Shown here piece by piece: positions 42,281-50,874 of a stretch of DNA of 64,000 nt (position 1 is the first letter of the stretch; each line of letters starts with the position of its first letter). The notes under the pieces are model-generated. The model saw nothing but the letters and a program-made list of their open reading frames with translations. It was not told where the DNA came from and searched no databases. The position numbers and the translations under genes were made by a program. Source of the DNA: Kribbella pratensis (GTDB lineage Bacteria > Actinomycetota > Actinomycetes > Propionibacteriales > Kribbellaceae); the NCBI RefSeq assembly GCF_004365355.1, contig NZ_SODP01000002.1, forward strand, positions 925,838 to 989,837, read 5' to 3'.

Positions 42281-43481
42281 TGCTCCGCGATCGCGCCGGA
42301 ACCTGAGCCGGCGCGGCAGTTTCTGGACGGCGGCTGCCGTTGCGGGCATCAGCCTGTGGACCAGCGCAGCGCCGACCACGACGTACCCGCTCTATGCCTC
42401 GACCTGGCACCTCACCCCCACGGCGACGACAGCGATCTTCGCGGTCTACCCGGTGGTGCTGGTCGCGTTCCTGCTGATCTTCGGCCAGGTGTCCGACTAC
42501 ATCGGCCGCCGGACCACGATGCTGTACGGCGTCGGCGCGATGCTCGTCGGCGTGCTTCTCTTCGCTGTCGCCCCGTCGGTGGGCTGGGTCTACGCCGGCC
42601 GGGCGCTGATGGGCGCGGGCGTCGGCCTGGCATTGACGCCCGCGACGGCAGCCGCGGTCGAGTTCAGCGCCAGGGGCAAGGAGCACCGAGCGGCGTCGGT
42701 CACGACGGTGGCGACCGCGGCAGGGCTTGCCCTGGCGACGATCGTCGGCGGTGGGCTGATCGAGTACGCCCCGGCTCCGTTGCACCTGGACTACTGGGTC
42801 CTGGTCGCGGTCATCGTCGGCGTCCTCGGGGCGATCTGGCGGATGCCGCGGCACACGAGGGACGAGGCACAGGGCCGCTGGCGTCCGCGCCCCATCACCG
42901 TTGCCAAGGGCACCCGTCTGCTGTACCTGGCGGCCGCCCTCGCGGTCACCGGCGCGTACGCGTTCGGCTCGGTCTTCCTGGCGCTCGGCGCCGAGATCGT
43001 GCGTGACCTGGTCGGTACCGGGAACATCTTCGTGATCGGCCTGCTGCTCGCGATCTTCTCGGTCGCCACCGGGACGACCGCGATCATCGGCCGCCGATTC
43101 CCCGCGCACCGCCTGGTCCCGCTCGGCGCGGTCCTGACGCTCGTCGACCTCGGTCTGCTCGAGCTCGCGGCGACAGCGCACTCGGTCCCGCTCTTCATCG
43201 CGACGACGATCACCGGCGGCACGGCGTACGGCCTGCTCTTCTCCGGCGGTCTCGGCCTGATCGCGAGCCACGCGCCAGCGCACCACCGCGGCGCGACAGT
43301 CTCCGCGGTCTACCTCGTCGCCTACATCCTGCAGGGCGCGATCGCCCTCACCCTCGGCCTGGTCGCGACGGCGTCCGGCCTGAGTACGGCGCTACTCCTC
43401 GGCGTCACCGTGATCGGTACGCTGGCCATCCTGATCCTGGCGGCGGCCATCCTCCACACCACCCGCAAGGAGGTGTCATGA
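42252..43481 (+). CDS. MFS transporter (efflux type)
   Basis: A 409-aa major facilitator protein with 12 predicted membrane helices. Motif A is FGQVSDYIGRRTTML and motif C-like LMGAGVGLALTPATAAAVEF lies in helix 5. Drug or metabolite efflux is likely, since it is coupled to an HxlR regulator (ATGA overlap). GTG 42252 follows GGAAGGACC. Confidence 0.9.
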   Translation: MSTLDLPVSAAPRSRRNLSRRGSFWTAAAVAGISLWTSAAPTTTYPLYASTWHLTPTATTAIFAVYPVVLVAFLLIFGQVSDYIGRRTTMLYGVGAMLVGVLLFAVAPSVGWVYAGRALMGAGVGLALTPATAAAVEFSARGKEHRAASVTTVATAAGLALATIVGGGLIEYAPAPLHLDYWVLVAVIVGVLGAIWRMPRHTRDEAQGRWRPRPITVAKGTRLLYLAAALAVTGAYAFGSVFLALGAEIVRDLVGTGNIFVIGLLLAIFSVATGTTAIIGRRFPAHRLVPLGAVLTLVDLGLLELAATAHSVPLFIATTITGGTAYGLLFSGGLGLIASHAPAHHRGATVSAVYLVAYILQGAIALTLGLVATASGLSTALLLGVTVIGTLAILILAAAILHTTRKEVS

Positions 43482-43951
43482 GCACCCGCACCGCGGGCCG
43501 ACCGAACTGCTCGATCGCCCGCGCCCTCGACCTGCTGCGCGACCGGTGGACGTTCCTGATCCTCCGCGAGGCGCACTTGGGCACAACCCGTTTCGCCGAC
43601 TTCCGTGACGTGCTCGGCATCGCGCCGAACATCCTGACCAACCGCCTGACGGCGATGGTGGACGCCGGCCTGCTGGAGCGACGCGAGTACCGGGCGGAGC
43701 GGGAGCGCACGCGTTGTGACTACCACCTGACGGCGGCCGGCGAGGACCTCAAGATCGTCCTCGCCGCCCTCCAGCAGTGGGGCGACGTCCACGTTCCCCG
43801 TGACCAGGGGCCCACCGTCGTACGGCACGCCAAGTCGGGCGAACTGGTCGACGCCTCGTTCACGACCGAGTCGGGGACCCGCGTGCCGGCGGCGGAGGTC
43901 TCCTTCGACCCGGTCCCTGGCAGCACGGCCGACCGCAGCGACTGGCGCTGA
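43478..43951 (+). CDS. HxlR family transcriptional regulator
   Basis: A 157-aa winged-helix protein. NCSIARALDLLRDRWTFLIL is the HxlR signature, with RFADFRDVLGIAPNILTNRL as the recognition helix region and LERREYRAERERTRCDYHLT the wing. The conserved redox Cys near the N-terminus (Cys11) is present. It should regulate the MFS gene it overlaps. Confidence 0.92.
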   Translation: MSTRTAGRPNCSIARALDLLRDRWTFLILREAHLGTTRFADFRDVLGIAPNILTNRLTAMVDAGLLERREYRAERERTRCDYHLTAAGEDLKIVLAALQQWGDVHVPRDQGPTVVRHAKSGELVDASFTTESGTRVPAAEVSFDPVPGSTADRSDWR

Positions 43952-43952
43952 C

Positions 43953-44576
43953 TCACCGATCGGCGAGATGTTGGGCGGGTTCCCAGCTGAAGCCGTCCGG
44001 GTCGACGAAGTCCGCCGCGTCGCCAGTCAGCGCGATCCGGTGCGAGCCGCTGCCGTCGACCGGTACGCCGGCGTCCTTGGCCAGCGCCTTCCGCCCGTAC
44101 AGCCCAAGCTTCACCGGCCCGGTGGCGTCGAACTCGACGTACTTGCGCCCGAAGCTCCTCGCCACCGTCAGGCCGTGATCGACGTAGAACTTCTTGCTCG
44201 CGGCCACATCCGAGCAGCCGAGGAGCAGTACGACGGAGTCGATCGCCCGCGTTGCGGGACCGGTGTCCTTCTTCTCCGACGTGGCGACCTTCCAGATCGT
44301 CCCGTCGGGCGCTTGCAGCGTGCCGCCGTACCCCCAGATCGACTTGGTCACCGGCTTGATGACCGTCGCACCGGCACGAACCGCGCTCTCGAACAGGCTG
44401 GTCACCGTGCTCGGCTGCCCTACTGTCAAGGACAGCGTGAAGCCGCGGAAACCGTTCGTGTCCGCGGCCGACTGACGCACCCGCACCCGCTCGTCCAGCC
44501 CGAAGGCTTCCTGCAGGAACCGCTCGGTCTCTGCAACGTCGGCAACTTCCAGAACCACACCTCGAAGATTTGTCAT
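43953..44576 (-). CDS. VOC (glyoxalase/bleomycin-resistance-like) protein
   Basis: A 207-aa protein with two VOC modules: MTNLRGVVLEVADVAETERF in the first and VVLLLGCSDVAASKKFYVDHG in the second, with DPDGFSWEPAQHL at the end. Metal-ligand His/Glu residues are only partly present. Function unknown. It is convergent with the HxlR gene, 1 bp apart. Confidence 0.85.
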   Translation of the reverse strand: MTNLRGVVLEVADVAETERFLQEAFGLDERVRVRQSAADTNGFRGFTLSLTVGQPSTVTSLFESAVRAGATVIKPVTKSIWGYGGTLQAPDGTIWKVATSEKKDTGPATRAIDSVVLLLGCSDVAASKKFYVDHGLTVARSFGRKYVEFDATGPVKLGLYGRKALAKDAGVPVDGSGSHRIALTGDAADFVDPDGFSWEPAQHLADR

Positions 44577-44629
44577 GTCTTCAAACTAGGTTCGGCCGAC
44601 CCGCAGCGCTTCTTGATTCCTGACCAGCT

Positions 44630-45394
44630 TTAGCAGGCCAGGGTCGCGAACCCGAATCCTCGAGCCGACAAGGCCGTCAGCGCCTGGTCCAGCGCTGCGA
44701 CCGTCTGTGCGCGGTTGCCACCGCCGTCGTGCATCAGGATGATCGCTCCCGGGCGCGCGCCGGCCAGCACCCGGTGCACGATCGTCGCCGTACCCGGCCG
44801 CTTCCAGTCCTCCGTGTCGACATCCCACAGGACCTGCTGCATGCCATCCCGCTTGATCTCGGCCCGCACCCGCGCGTTCGTCGCGCCGTACGGTGGCCGG
44901 AAGCACTTCGACTTGATGCCGTCGGCAACCTGATGATGCAGCTGCGCCGGCGAAAGCTTGGTCAGTTGCGGGTGCGAGATCGAGTGATTCCCGATCTGGT
45001 TGCCCGCGGCACGCACCTGGTCGACCAGCTCCGGATGCGAGTCCGACTCCTCGGCCAGCATGAAGAACGTCCCGTGCACGCCGTGTTTCGCCAGTACAGC
45101 AAGGACTTCCGGTGTCCACCGCGGATCCGGGCCGTCGTCGAAGGTCAGGTAAACGACCTTGCCCTGGGCTTGCTCAACCGGCTTGGTGACCTGCACGCTC
45201 TTCGTCGCAGTCGGCGTGGGTTTTTGGACGGGTGTGGTCGCTGCGAGGCGGTGGGCCGGCCGGGACGTGTTCGCGCTCTGCGCCTCGCTGGAGTTCGCCG
45301 CATGCAAACTCCAGAAGGCCGCTGCCGCCCCGACCGCCAGCACCACGGGCAACCTCAGACCTCTCCACATCCCCCGAACCCCCAGCCTCAGCAC
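44630..45394 (-). CDS. Polysaccharide deacetylase (NodB domain), secreted
   Basis: A 254-aa CE4 enzyme with an N-terminal signal anchor (LPVVLAVGAAAAFWSL) and a Thr/Pro linker. Motifs: MT1 TFDDGPD, MT2 NHSISHP, MT3 RPPYGATN, MT4 DVDTEDWK and MT5 ILMHDGG, so catalytically complete. It probably deacetylates peptidoglycan or chitin-like polymers at the surface. GTG 45394 has GGAGG 11 bases upstream; ATG 45370 is an alternative. Confidence 0.92.
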   Translation of the reverse strand: MLRLGVRGMWRGLRLPVVLAVGAAAAFWSLHAANSSEAQSANTSRPAHRLAATTPVQKPTPTATKSVQVTKPVEQAQGKVVYLTFDDGPDPRWTPEVLAVLAKHGVHGTFFMLAEESDSHPELVDQVRAAGNQIGNHSISHPQLTKLSPAQLHHQVADGIKSKCFRPPYGATNARVRAEIKRDGMQQVLWDVDTEDWKRPGTATIVHRVLAGARPGAIILMHDGGGNRAQTVAALDQALTALSARGFGFATLAC

Positions 45395-45475
45395 CGATAC
45401 CGCTTACCTCCCTGAAGACGCCGCGAGCCTCCGGAAAGTTGACCCGGTGTCGAGTTCGTTGAGGTGGTTCCGGAC

Positions 45476-46102
45476 TCAGCTTCCGTACTGACCGATGCCG
45501 CCTTCGAGCAGGTCGAAGGTCTGATCGATGACGTCGACCTGTTCGCGGCGAACCTTCTCGCCCAGTTGTCCGGCGATCAGCTTGTCGACGGCGACGCGCG
45601 GCACGATCGTGACGGCGGTCGCGATCAGATTGGCGACGACGGCGGCCTCCATGCCCGGTCCGACCTCGGTCTCGAGAAGCTCGGTCAGCGCGTCGGCCAG
45701 TTCCCGTGTGTGCTCGAGCGTACGACGTACGAGTGCCGGGCTCGCGTCGACGATTTGGTAGAAGTGCTGGGTCCCCTCCCGTGCGCCGGACAGCGGGTGC
45801 TGGGTCGCCAGCAGTTCGTGCAGATACCGCCGTACCGCGGCGACGACCGACTCGCCGGACTCACGGTCGCGGATGGCCCGCCGCAGATCGTCGACGAGGT
45901 CCGCGTGCCGATCGAGGAACAGGTCCTCCTTGCGCGGGAAGTAGTTGAACACCGTCATCCGGGCCACGTTGGCCGCCTCCGCGACCTCGGCGATCGTGAC
46001 GTTGTCGAACCCGCGCTCGATGAACAACCCCGACGCGACGTCCGCGATCCGCCGCCGGCTCTCCCGCTTCTTCCGCTCGCGCAGGCCGAGCCGCTCATCC
46101 AT
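45476..46102 (-). CDS. TetR family transcriptional regulator
   Basis: A 208-aa regulator. HTH: ESRRRIADVASGLFIERGFD, then VTIAEVAEAANVARMTVFNYFPRKEDLF. The C-terminal ligand domain is divergent. It faces the flavin monooxygenase gene and should control it. ATG 46102 lies 7 nt downstream of TATGCT (46112-46117, minus strand), as expected for a leaderless transcript; ATG 46123 would lie inside the operator. Confidence 0.9.
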   Translation of the reverse strand: MDERLGLRERKKRESRRRIADVASGLFIERGFDNVTIAEVAEAANVARMTVFNYFPRKEDLFLDRHADLVDDLRRAIRDRESGESVVAAVRRYLHELLATQHPLSGAREGTQHFYQIVDASPALVRRTLEHTRELADALTELLETEVGPGMEAAVVANLIATAVTIVPRVAVDKLIAGQLGEKVRREQVDVIDQTFDLLEGGIGQYGS

Positions 46103-46113
46103 GACATTTAGCA

Positions 46114-46139
46114 TACTCGACATAAATTTAGACCGAGTA
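46114..46139. promoter_or_regulatory. TetR operator candidate / divergent promoter
   Basis: TACTCG (46114-46119) and CGAGTA (46134-46139) form inverted arms around a 14-bp AT-rich centre between the TetR and monooxygenase genes. It overlaps the presumed -10 of the TetR gene, so binding would repress both. Confidence 0.5.
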
Positions 46140-46171
46140 CACTATTTGCTGACGACGATCTGGGAGCTGAT

Positions 46172-47818
46172 ATGGACTACGACGTGGTGGTGGCCGGCGC
46201 AGGGCCGGTAGGACTCATGCTCGCCTGCGAGCTGCGACTGGCCGGGGTGAGCGTGCTCGTGGTCGAGCGGCTCACCGAGCCGGACCTGACGATCAAGGCA
46301 GGTTCGATCAACGTGCCGACCGCAGAAGCCTTGTACCGCAGGGGTTTGCTGCCCGCGCTGCAGGAACAGCAACAGCTGATGATGCAACAGTTCGCTCGCA
46401 TGGCGGGCATGTCGGCTCCTGCATCGGGTTCCGGCCCGGCTTCCGGGCCGACTTCCGGGCCGACTTCCGGGCCGACTTCCGGGCCGACTTCCGGGCCGAC
46501 TTCCGGGCCGACTTCCGGGCCGACTTCCGGCCCGGCTTCTGCGGCGGCTTCCGCGCCGCCGAAGCGCCCGCCGATCGCCGGCCACTTCGGCGGCATTCTG
46601 GTCGGCGCGGAGAACGTCGACTTCGCCGACCCCGAGTTCCGCGACGCCGGGCCGGCCTCCAGCATCTTCCTGATCAACCAGCAGACCATCGAACAGGTCC
46701 TCGCCGAACGAGCGGAAGAGCTGGGCGTCGAGGTGCGCCGCGGTGTCGAACTGACCAGCTACACCGCGTCCGACAACGGCGTACGCGTGGTGCTGGGCAA
46801 TGAAGAATTGTCGGCCGGCTGGCTGGTCGGCTGCGACGGCGGGCGGAGCGTCGTCCGTAAACTCGCCGGCTTCGACTTCGTCGGCACCGACCCCGAGATC
46901 ACCGGCCACCAGGCGATGGTGGAGCTGGAGGGCGCCGAGCGGCTCACCCTCGGCTGGAGCAGCACCGACACCGGCATCTACGCGTACGGCCCGTTCCCCG
47001 GCCGCATCCTCACCGTCGAGTTCGACGGGCCACCGATCGACCGCGACGCCCCGATCACCGCAGCCGAGCTGGAAACCAGCCTCCGCAACGTGACCGGCGT
47101 CGACGTGACGATCACCAAGGTCATCACCGCGACCCGCTTCACCGACAATGCCCGCCAAGCAACGACGTACCGTCTCGGTCGCGTGCTCCTGGCCGGCGAC
47201 GCCGCTCACGTCCACTCCCCGTTCGGCGGTCAGGGCCTCAACCTGGGCATCGGCGACGCCATGAATCTCGGCTGGAAACTGGCCGCCACCATCCAAGGCT
47301 GGGCGCCGGACGGCCTCCTCGACACCTACACCACCGAACGCCACCCGATCGGCGAATGGGTCCTCGACTGGACCCGAGCCCAGATCACCATCATGCGACC
47401 TGACCGCCACGCCCGCGCCCTCCGCCGGGTCATGGACGACCTCCTCCGCACCGCCGACGGCTCCACCTTCCTGAGCAAGAAGCTCTCCGGCGTCTGGCAA
47501 CGGTACGACCTCGGCAGCGACAACGACCTCGTCGGAACGTCGGCCCCCGACTTCGAGTTCGCCGACGGCACCCGGCTCGGCGACCACCTCCGAGACGGCA
47601 GGGCTGTCCTCTTCAACCTCACCGACTCGCCACAACTCCGCGACCTGGCCGCACCGTGGTCCGACCGTCTCCACGTCGTCGACACCAAACCGGCAACTCC
47701 CGGGGCCCCCGCGGCCCTCCTGCTCCGCCCCGACGGCCACGTCGCCTGGTCCACCGACAACGACAACCTCGACGGTCTCACTCCCGCCCTCGAAAACTGG
47801 CTCGGTCAAGCAGCCTGA
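46172..47818 (+). CDS. FAD-dependent aromatic monooxygenase with repeat insertion
   Basis: A 548-aa PHBH-type flavin hydroxylase. FAD motif VVAGAGPVGLMLACELRLAG (7-26), DG motif LVGCDGGRSVVRKLAG, and GD motif LLAGDAAHVHSPFGGQGLN are complete. The C-terminal thioredoxin-like domain (VGTSAPDFEFADGTRL) is usual for this group. Residues 85-130 are a foreign-looking linker with seven exact TSGP units (94-121), from a 12-bp minisatellite. Its family includes rifampicin and phenol monooxygenases, but the substrate cannot be told. Divergent from TetR. Confidence 0.9.
   Translation: MDYDVVVAGAGPVGLMLACELRLAGVSVLVVERLTEPDLTIKAGSINVPTAEALYRRGLLPALQEQQQLMMQQFARMAGMSAPASGSGPASGPTSGPTSGPTSGPTSGPTSGPTSGPTSGPASAAASAPPKRPPIAGHFGGILVGAENVDFADPEFRDAGPASSIFLINQQTIEQVLAERAEELGVEVRRGVELTSYTASDNGVRVVLGNEELSAGWLVGCDGGRSVVRKLAGFDFVGTDPEITGHQAMVELEGAERLTLGWSSTDTGIYAYGPFPGRILTVEFDGPPIDRDAPITAAELETSLRNVTGVDVTITKVITATRFTDNARQATTYRLGRVLLAGDAAHVHSPFGGQGLNLGIGDAMNLGWKLAATIQGWAPDGLLDTYTTERHPIGEWVLDWTRAQITIMRPDRHARALRRVMDDLLRTADGSTFLSKKLSGVWQRYDLGSDNDLVGTSAPDFEFADGTRLGDHLRDGRAVLFNLTDSPQLRDLAAPWSDRLHVVDTKPATPGAPAALLLRPDGHVAWSTDNDNLDGLTPALENWLGQAA
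46451..46534. repeat. 12-bp minisatellite (7 units) inside the monooxygenase gene
   Basis: ACTTCCGGGCCG repeated seven times head to tail, the last with a two-base swap (GGCCCG). Flanking GCTTCCGGGCCG-like units are the probable ancestors. The 12-bp unit keeps frame and encodes TSGP, so copy-number change would lengthen or shorten a surface loop without breaking the gene. Confidence 0.9.
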
Positions 47819-47871
47819 ACGTCTCTCCAGCGCTCGCGGTTGAGGCGTTTCAGTCGTTCGTACTTGTCGAT

Positions 47872-47907
47872 GCTGTCCTGGGCGGCCTGCGGCTCGCCCA
47901 GGACAGC
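47872..47907. terminator. Hairpin terminator after the monooxygenase
   Basis: GCTGTCCTGGGCG (47872-47884) and its perfect complement (47895-47907) form a 13-bp stem with a 10-nt loop, between the monooxygenase stop and the GH39 gene. Confidence 0.75.
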
Positions 47908-47970
47908 GCGTCTCTCAGTCCCTCGGTAGATTGTGCAGCCTGATCATCCGGGCAGAGAGAGGTCGCGACG

Positions 47971-49689
47971 ATGACCACCGACCCAGCGGTTCACACCGGA
48001 CGCACGGCCCTCGGCCCGTTCCCGCCGGCCGCTCCCCGGAATCCAGACGCGCCGCACGTCACCGCGGCGATGATCGACGTCGACGCCGGACAGGTTCAGG
48101 GTCCGCTGGCGCGGATCTGGGAGAGCTTCGGGTACGACGAGTTCAACTGGACGTACATGCCCACCGGCAAGCGGCTGCTGCAGACCTTCGCCGACTTCTC
48201 CGGCGCCGGGTACTTCGTCCGGCCGCACTACATGTACTGCTCGGGCAGCGGCTTCGGCATCCCGCACTGGAGCTCCGGCAACGTCTACCACGAGGACGCC
48301 GACGGCAATCCGTACTACGACTTCACGCTTCTCGACCAGGCGTACGACGCGATCGTCGGCGCCGGACATCACCTTCTGGTCGAGCTCGGCTTCACGCCGC
48401 GGGACCTGCTGCCGCCCGAGGCCGCCGAGCTGACCGTCGTACCGAGTCCTACCGCGTACACCAACTACGAAGCAGGCGCCTGGGCCTATCCGCCGAACGA
48501 CTACGCCAAGTGGGCAGGTCTCATCAGCGCCACCGTCCGGCACTCCATCGAGCGATACGGCGAGGCGGAGGTGAAGACCTGGCTGTGGGAGCTGTGGAAC
48601 GAGCCGGACATCTTCTACTGGCGCGGCACTCTCGATCAATACAACGAGCTCTACACCGTAACGGTGCAAGCGATCCGCGACGTGTTGCCTGAGGCAAAGG
48701 TCGGAGGTCCGGCGGTCACCAGCGGCGGCCTGAACTTCCTCCGCGGCTTCCTCGACTACACGTCGAGCCGCGATGAGCCGCTGGACTTCATCTCGTACCA
48801 CACCAAGGGCTGCCACTTCCCGACCCGCGACTACAAACCGTTTGCCGAACCGGCCGCCGAGCAACTCAGCCCGTCGTCAACGAAGATGCTGTACGACGTA
48901 CGCGAGTTCAACCGGCTGATCGGTTCTTATGAGGCGTACGCCGATCTGCCGGTCATCGTCGACGAGTGCGACGCGGCGGTGCCCGCCCACTTCGGGCGGT
49001 ACGACAACCGCAACTACAGCTTCCAGAACACGGAGTACTACCCCGTCTTCCAGGCGAAACTGATGAAGAAGATCCTGGACCTGAACGACACCGAGCCGGC
49101 CAAAGTCGCTTACGCCACCTCCTGGAGCTTCTACTTCGAGGCCGAACGCTACTTCGAAGGTACCCGCTCCTTCCTGACCGCAGGCGGTATCGAGAAGCCG
49201 TTCCTCAACGCCTACCGAATGCTGTCGCTGCTCGGTCCGGATCGTTTGCGCGCAACGTCGAACGCGGCCTGGCACGTCGGGGAACTCGACGAAACCGACG
49301 GCAGCAGCATGCCCGAGGAGGTCGACGCCCTAGCCTCACGCTCGAACGACGGGACCGTCGCCGTACTACTCTGGCGCCACATCGACGACCAGTATCAAAC
49401 CAGCGACGACCTCACGCCGGTAACGGTAATCGTCCGCAACCTCCCGGCCGGTTCATACCGCCTGCGACACCTCCGCATCGACGCCGACCACAGCAATTCC
49501 TTCACCACCTGGCAATCCCTCGGCTCCCCCCAGGACCCAACCCCCGAACAACTCACCAAGATCACCAGTCACCAGCGTCTCGACGAGTGCGAGCCCGACC
49601 GCCACTTGACGGCGGACGGCGACGTCACCCTGGACGTCACACTTCCGTTGCCCTCGGCATCATTGCTGATCCTCGAGCCCGCTAGGTGA
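47971..49689 (+). CDS. GH39 family beta-xylosidase-like glycosidase
   Basis: A 572-aa glycoside hydrolase of family GH39. The (beta/alpha)8 domain has acid/base Glu211 in WLWELWNEPD and the presumed nucleophile Glu332 in VIVDECDA; SYHTKGCHFP is also typical. A C-terminal beta-sandwich ends with DVTLPLPSASLLILEPAR. No signal peptide, so it acts inside the cell on imported xylo-oligosaccharides or iduronidase-like substrates. ATG 47971 follows GAGAGAGGTCG. A degraded copy of its 3' end lies at about 50649-50874. Confidence 0.9.
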   Translation: MTTDPAVHTGRTALGPFPPAAPRNPDAPHVTAAMIDVDAGQVQGPLARIWESFGYDEFNWTYMPTGKRLLQTFADFSGAGYFVRPHYMYCSGSGFGIPHWSSGNVYHEDADGNPYYDFTLLDQAYDAIVGAGHHLLVELGFTPRDLLPPEAAELTVVPSPTAYTNYEAGAWAYPPNDYAKWAGLISATVRHSIERYGEAEVKTWLWELWNEPDIFYWRGTLDQYNELYTVTVQAIRDVLPEAKVGGPAVTSGGLNFLRGFLDYTSSRDEPLDFISYHTKGCHFPTRDYKPFAEPAAEQLSPSSTKMLYDVREFNRLIGSYEAYADLPVIVDECDAAVPAHFGRYDNRNYSFQNTEYYPVFQAKLMKKILDLNDTEPAKVAYATSWSFYFEAERYFEGTRSFLTAGGIEKPFLNAYRMLSLLGPDRLRATSNAAWHVGELDETDGSSMPEEVDALASRSNDGTVAVLLWRHIDDQYQTSDDLTPVTVIVRNLPAGSYRLRHLRIDADHSNSFTTWQSLGSPQDPTPEQLTKITSHQRLDECEPDRHLTADGDVTLDVTLPLPSASLLILEPAR

Positions 49690-49734
49690 TTATGTCCGCT
49701 AAAGGCTCTAAGCCCGAGAGGGCAGCCATCAGAA

Positions 49735-50121
49735 TCAGTCAGTACTGCTGCCGTAGGGACGCGTGATGATCTCCAGCCAGTGCCCGTCCGGGCCCTCCCA
49801 GTAGAGGCCGCGGCCGCCATCGCCGTGGTTGATCTCTTGCGGTTGGCGTTTGAACGGATCGGCCCACCACTTGCGACCCTCGTCCCGCAAGCGACCGAGG
49901 ATGCCGTCGAAATCCTCCTCGCTCACCAGGAACGCATAGTGCTGGCCGTGGATCTCCCCCTCGGAGTCCATGAAGTCCAGGCTCGCCCCGTTGTCCAACT
50001 TCAGCTCGGCAAACGGTCCGTACGCCCGCGCCTCCGGCAAACCGAGGACCTCTGCGACATCGCGAGCCGCAGCCCACCGATCCTTCACATGCACAATCGT
50101 GTGGTTCAGTTCGACACTCAT
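49735..50121 (-). CDS. VOC family protein
   Basis: A 128-aa single VOC domain. MSVELNHTIVHVKDRWAAARDV begins the fold, LKLDNGASLDFMD and YWEGPDGHWLEIITRPYG carry the metal-ligand Glu region, and HGQHYAFLVSEEDFD the middle. It is probably a glyoxalase-like or resistance-like small enzyme; substrate unknown. ATG 50121 has GAGAGTGCG upstream. Confidence 0.88.
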   Translation of the reverse strand: MSVELNHTIVHVKDRWAAARDVAEVLGLPEARAYGPFAELKLDNGASLDFMDSEGEIHGQHYAFLVSEEDFDGILGRLRDEGRKWWADPFKRQPQEINHGDGGRGLYWEGPDGHWLEIITRPYGSSTD

Positions 50122-50170
50122 CGCACTCTCCCGTGGCCTGTTCTCAGCTGCCCCATGCTCACCACTCTGC

Positions 50171-50599
50171 TCAGTCGTCGGCCGGGACCTGTGGAAAGTA
50201 GTCGACCTCGCAACTGTAGTAGCGCATCGACAGTGCGGCGCGCTGAACGTCGATAGCGCCCTCGCCGATGGCGAGCACACGATTGAGCCACCGGCTAGGT
50301 TCGTGGTCAGTCTGGAACGTCAGAACATGCAGACCCGAGCCATCGGTGACGTTCGACAGCCCGGTCAACCGAAACAGCACAAAGCCGCCATCGCCGACGT
50401 CGATCACTCCCCGGGCATCAGGGTGGGCGTACCCGCCCTCGAGCCTGGGGTTATTGGACCATCGCGCAGTCCCGGCGAGCCGCCCCGCCAACACCGCGGT
50501 CCCCTGCCCGTACAGCAGACCGTCCCCCGCCCCCGACGGCTCAATCGTCTTGACGAGGTCGTAACGCCACTCAACATCACAAAGATGCTCCAGCTTCAC
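50171..50599 (-). CDS. DUF3237 family protein
   Basis: A 142-aa beta-barrel-like protein. LEHLCDVEWRYDLVKTIEPS, GTAVLAGRLAGTARWSNNPR, GGYAHPDARGVIDVGDG and the C-terminal LSMRYYSCEVDYFP match DUF3237. Function unknown. GTG 50599 follows GGAGGTGGGC. Its upstream region abuts the GH39 fragment, so its promoter may have been altered by that rearrangement. Confidence 0.8.
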   Translation of the reverse strand: MKLEHLCDVEWRYDLVKTIEPSGAGDGLLYGQGTAVLAGRLAGTARWSNNPRLEGGYAHPDARGVIDVGDGGFVLFRLTGLSNVTDGSGLHVLTFQTDHEPSRWLNRVLAIGEGAIDVQRAALSMRYYSCEVDYFPQVPADD

Positions 50600-50648
50600 C
50601 GCCCACCTCCCACCCGCCCCCCTCCCAACGACGTTCCTCCTTCCCTCC

Positions 50649-50874
50649 ACGATCCGCAACCACCCGCCAACACAGCAATTCCTTCACCACCTGGCAAGCC
50701 CTCGGCTTACCCCACGACCCAACCGCCGAACAGCTCACCAAGATCAAGGGTCACCGGGCCCTCGAGCAGATCGCTCCCGAACGCCTCTTGACAGCAGACG
50801 GCGACGTGTCCGTGGACGTCACACTTCCGTTGGCCCCAGCATCGCTCCTGATCCTCGAGCCGACCATGTACTGA
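50649..50874 (+). pseudogene. Fragment of a second GH39 gene (3' end only)
   Basis: Codons 50671-50874 read HSNSFTTWQALGLPHDPTAE ... to DVTLPLAPASLLILEP and a TGA, closely matching the last ~68 codons of the intact GH39 gene (HSNSFTTWQSLGSPQDPTPE ... LPLPSASLLILEPAR). Upstream, ACGATCCGCAACCACCCGCC resembles the parent around VIVRNLPAG but in another frame with about 40 bp missing. No catalytic domain remains. It is a relic of tandem duplication followed by deletion. Confidence 0.8.

Noticed and set aside
46172..47818. Flavin monooxygenase as a rifampicin monooxygenase (Rox)
   Set aside because: The family fits, but there is no RAE-like element before it, it faces a TetR gene, and the substrate cannot be read from sequence.
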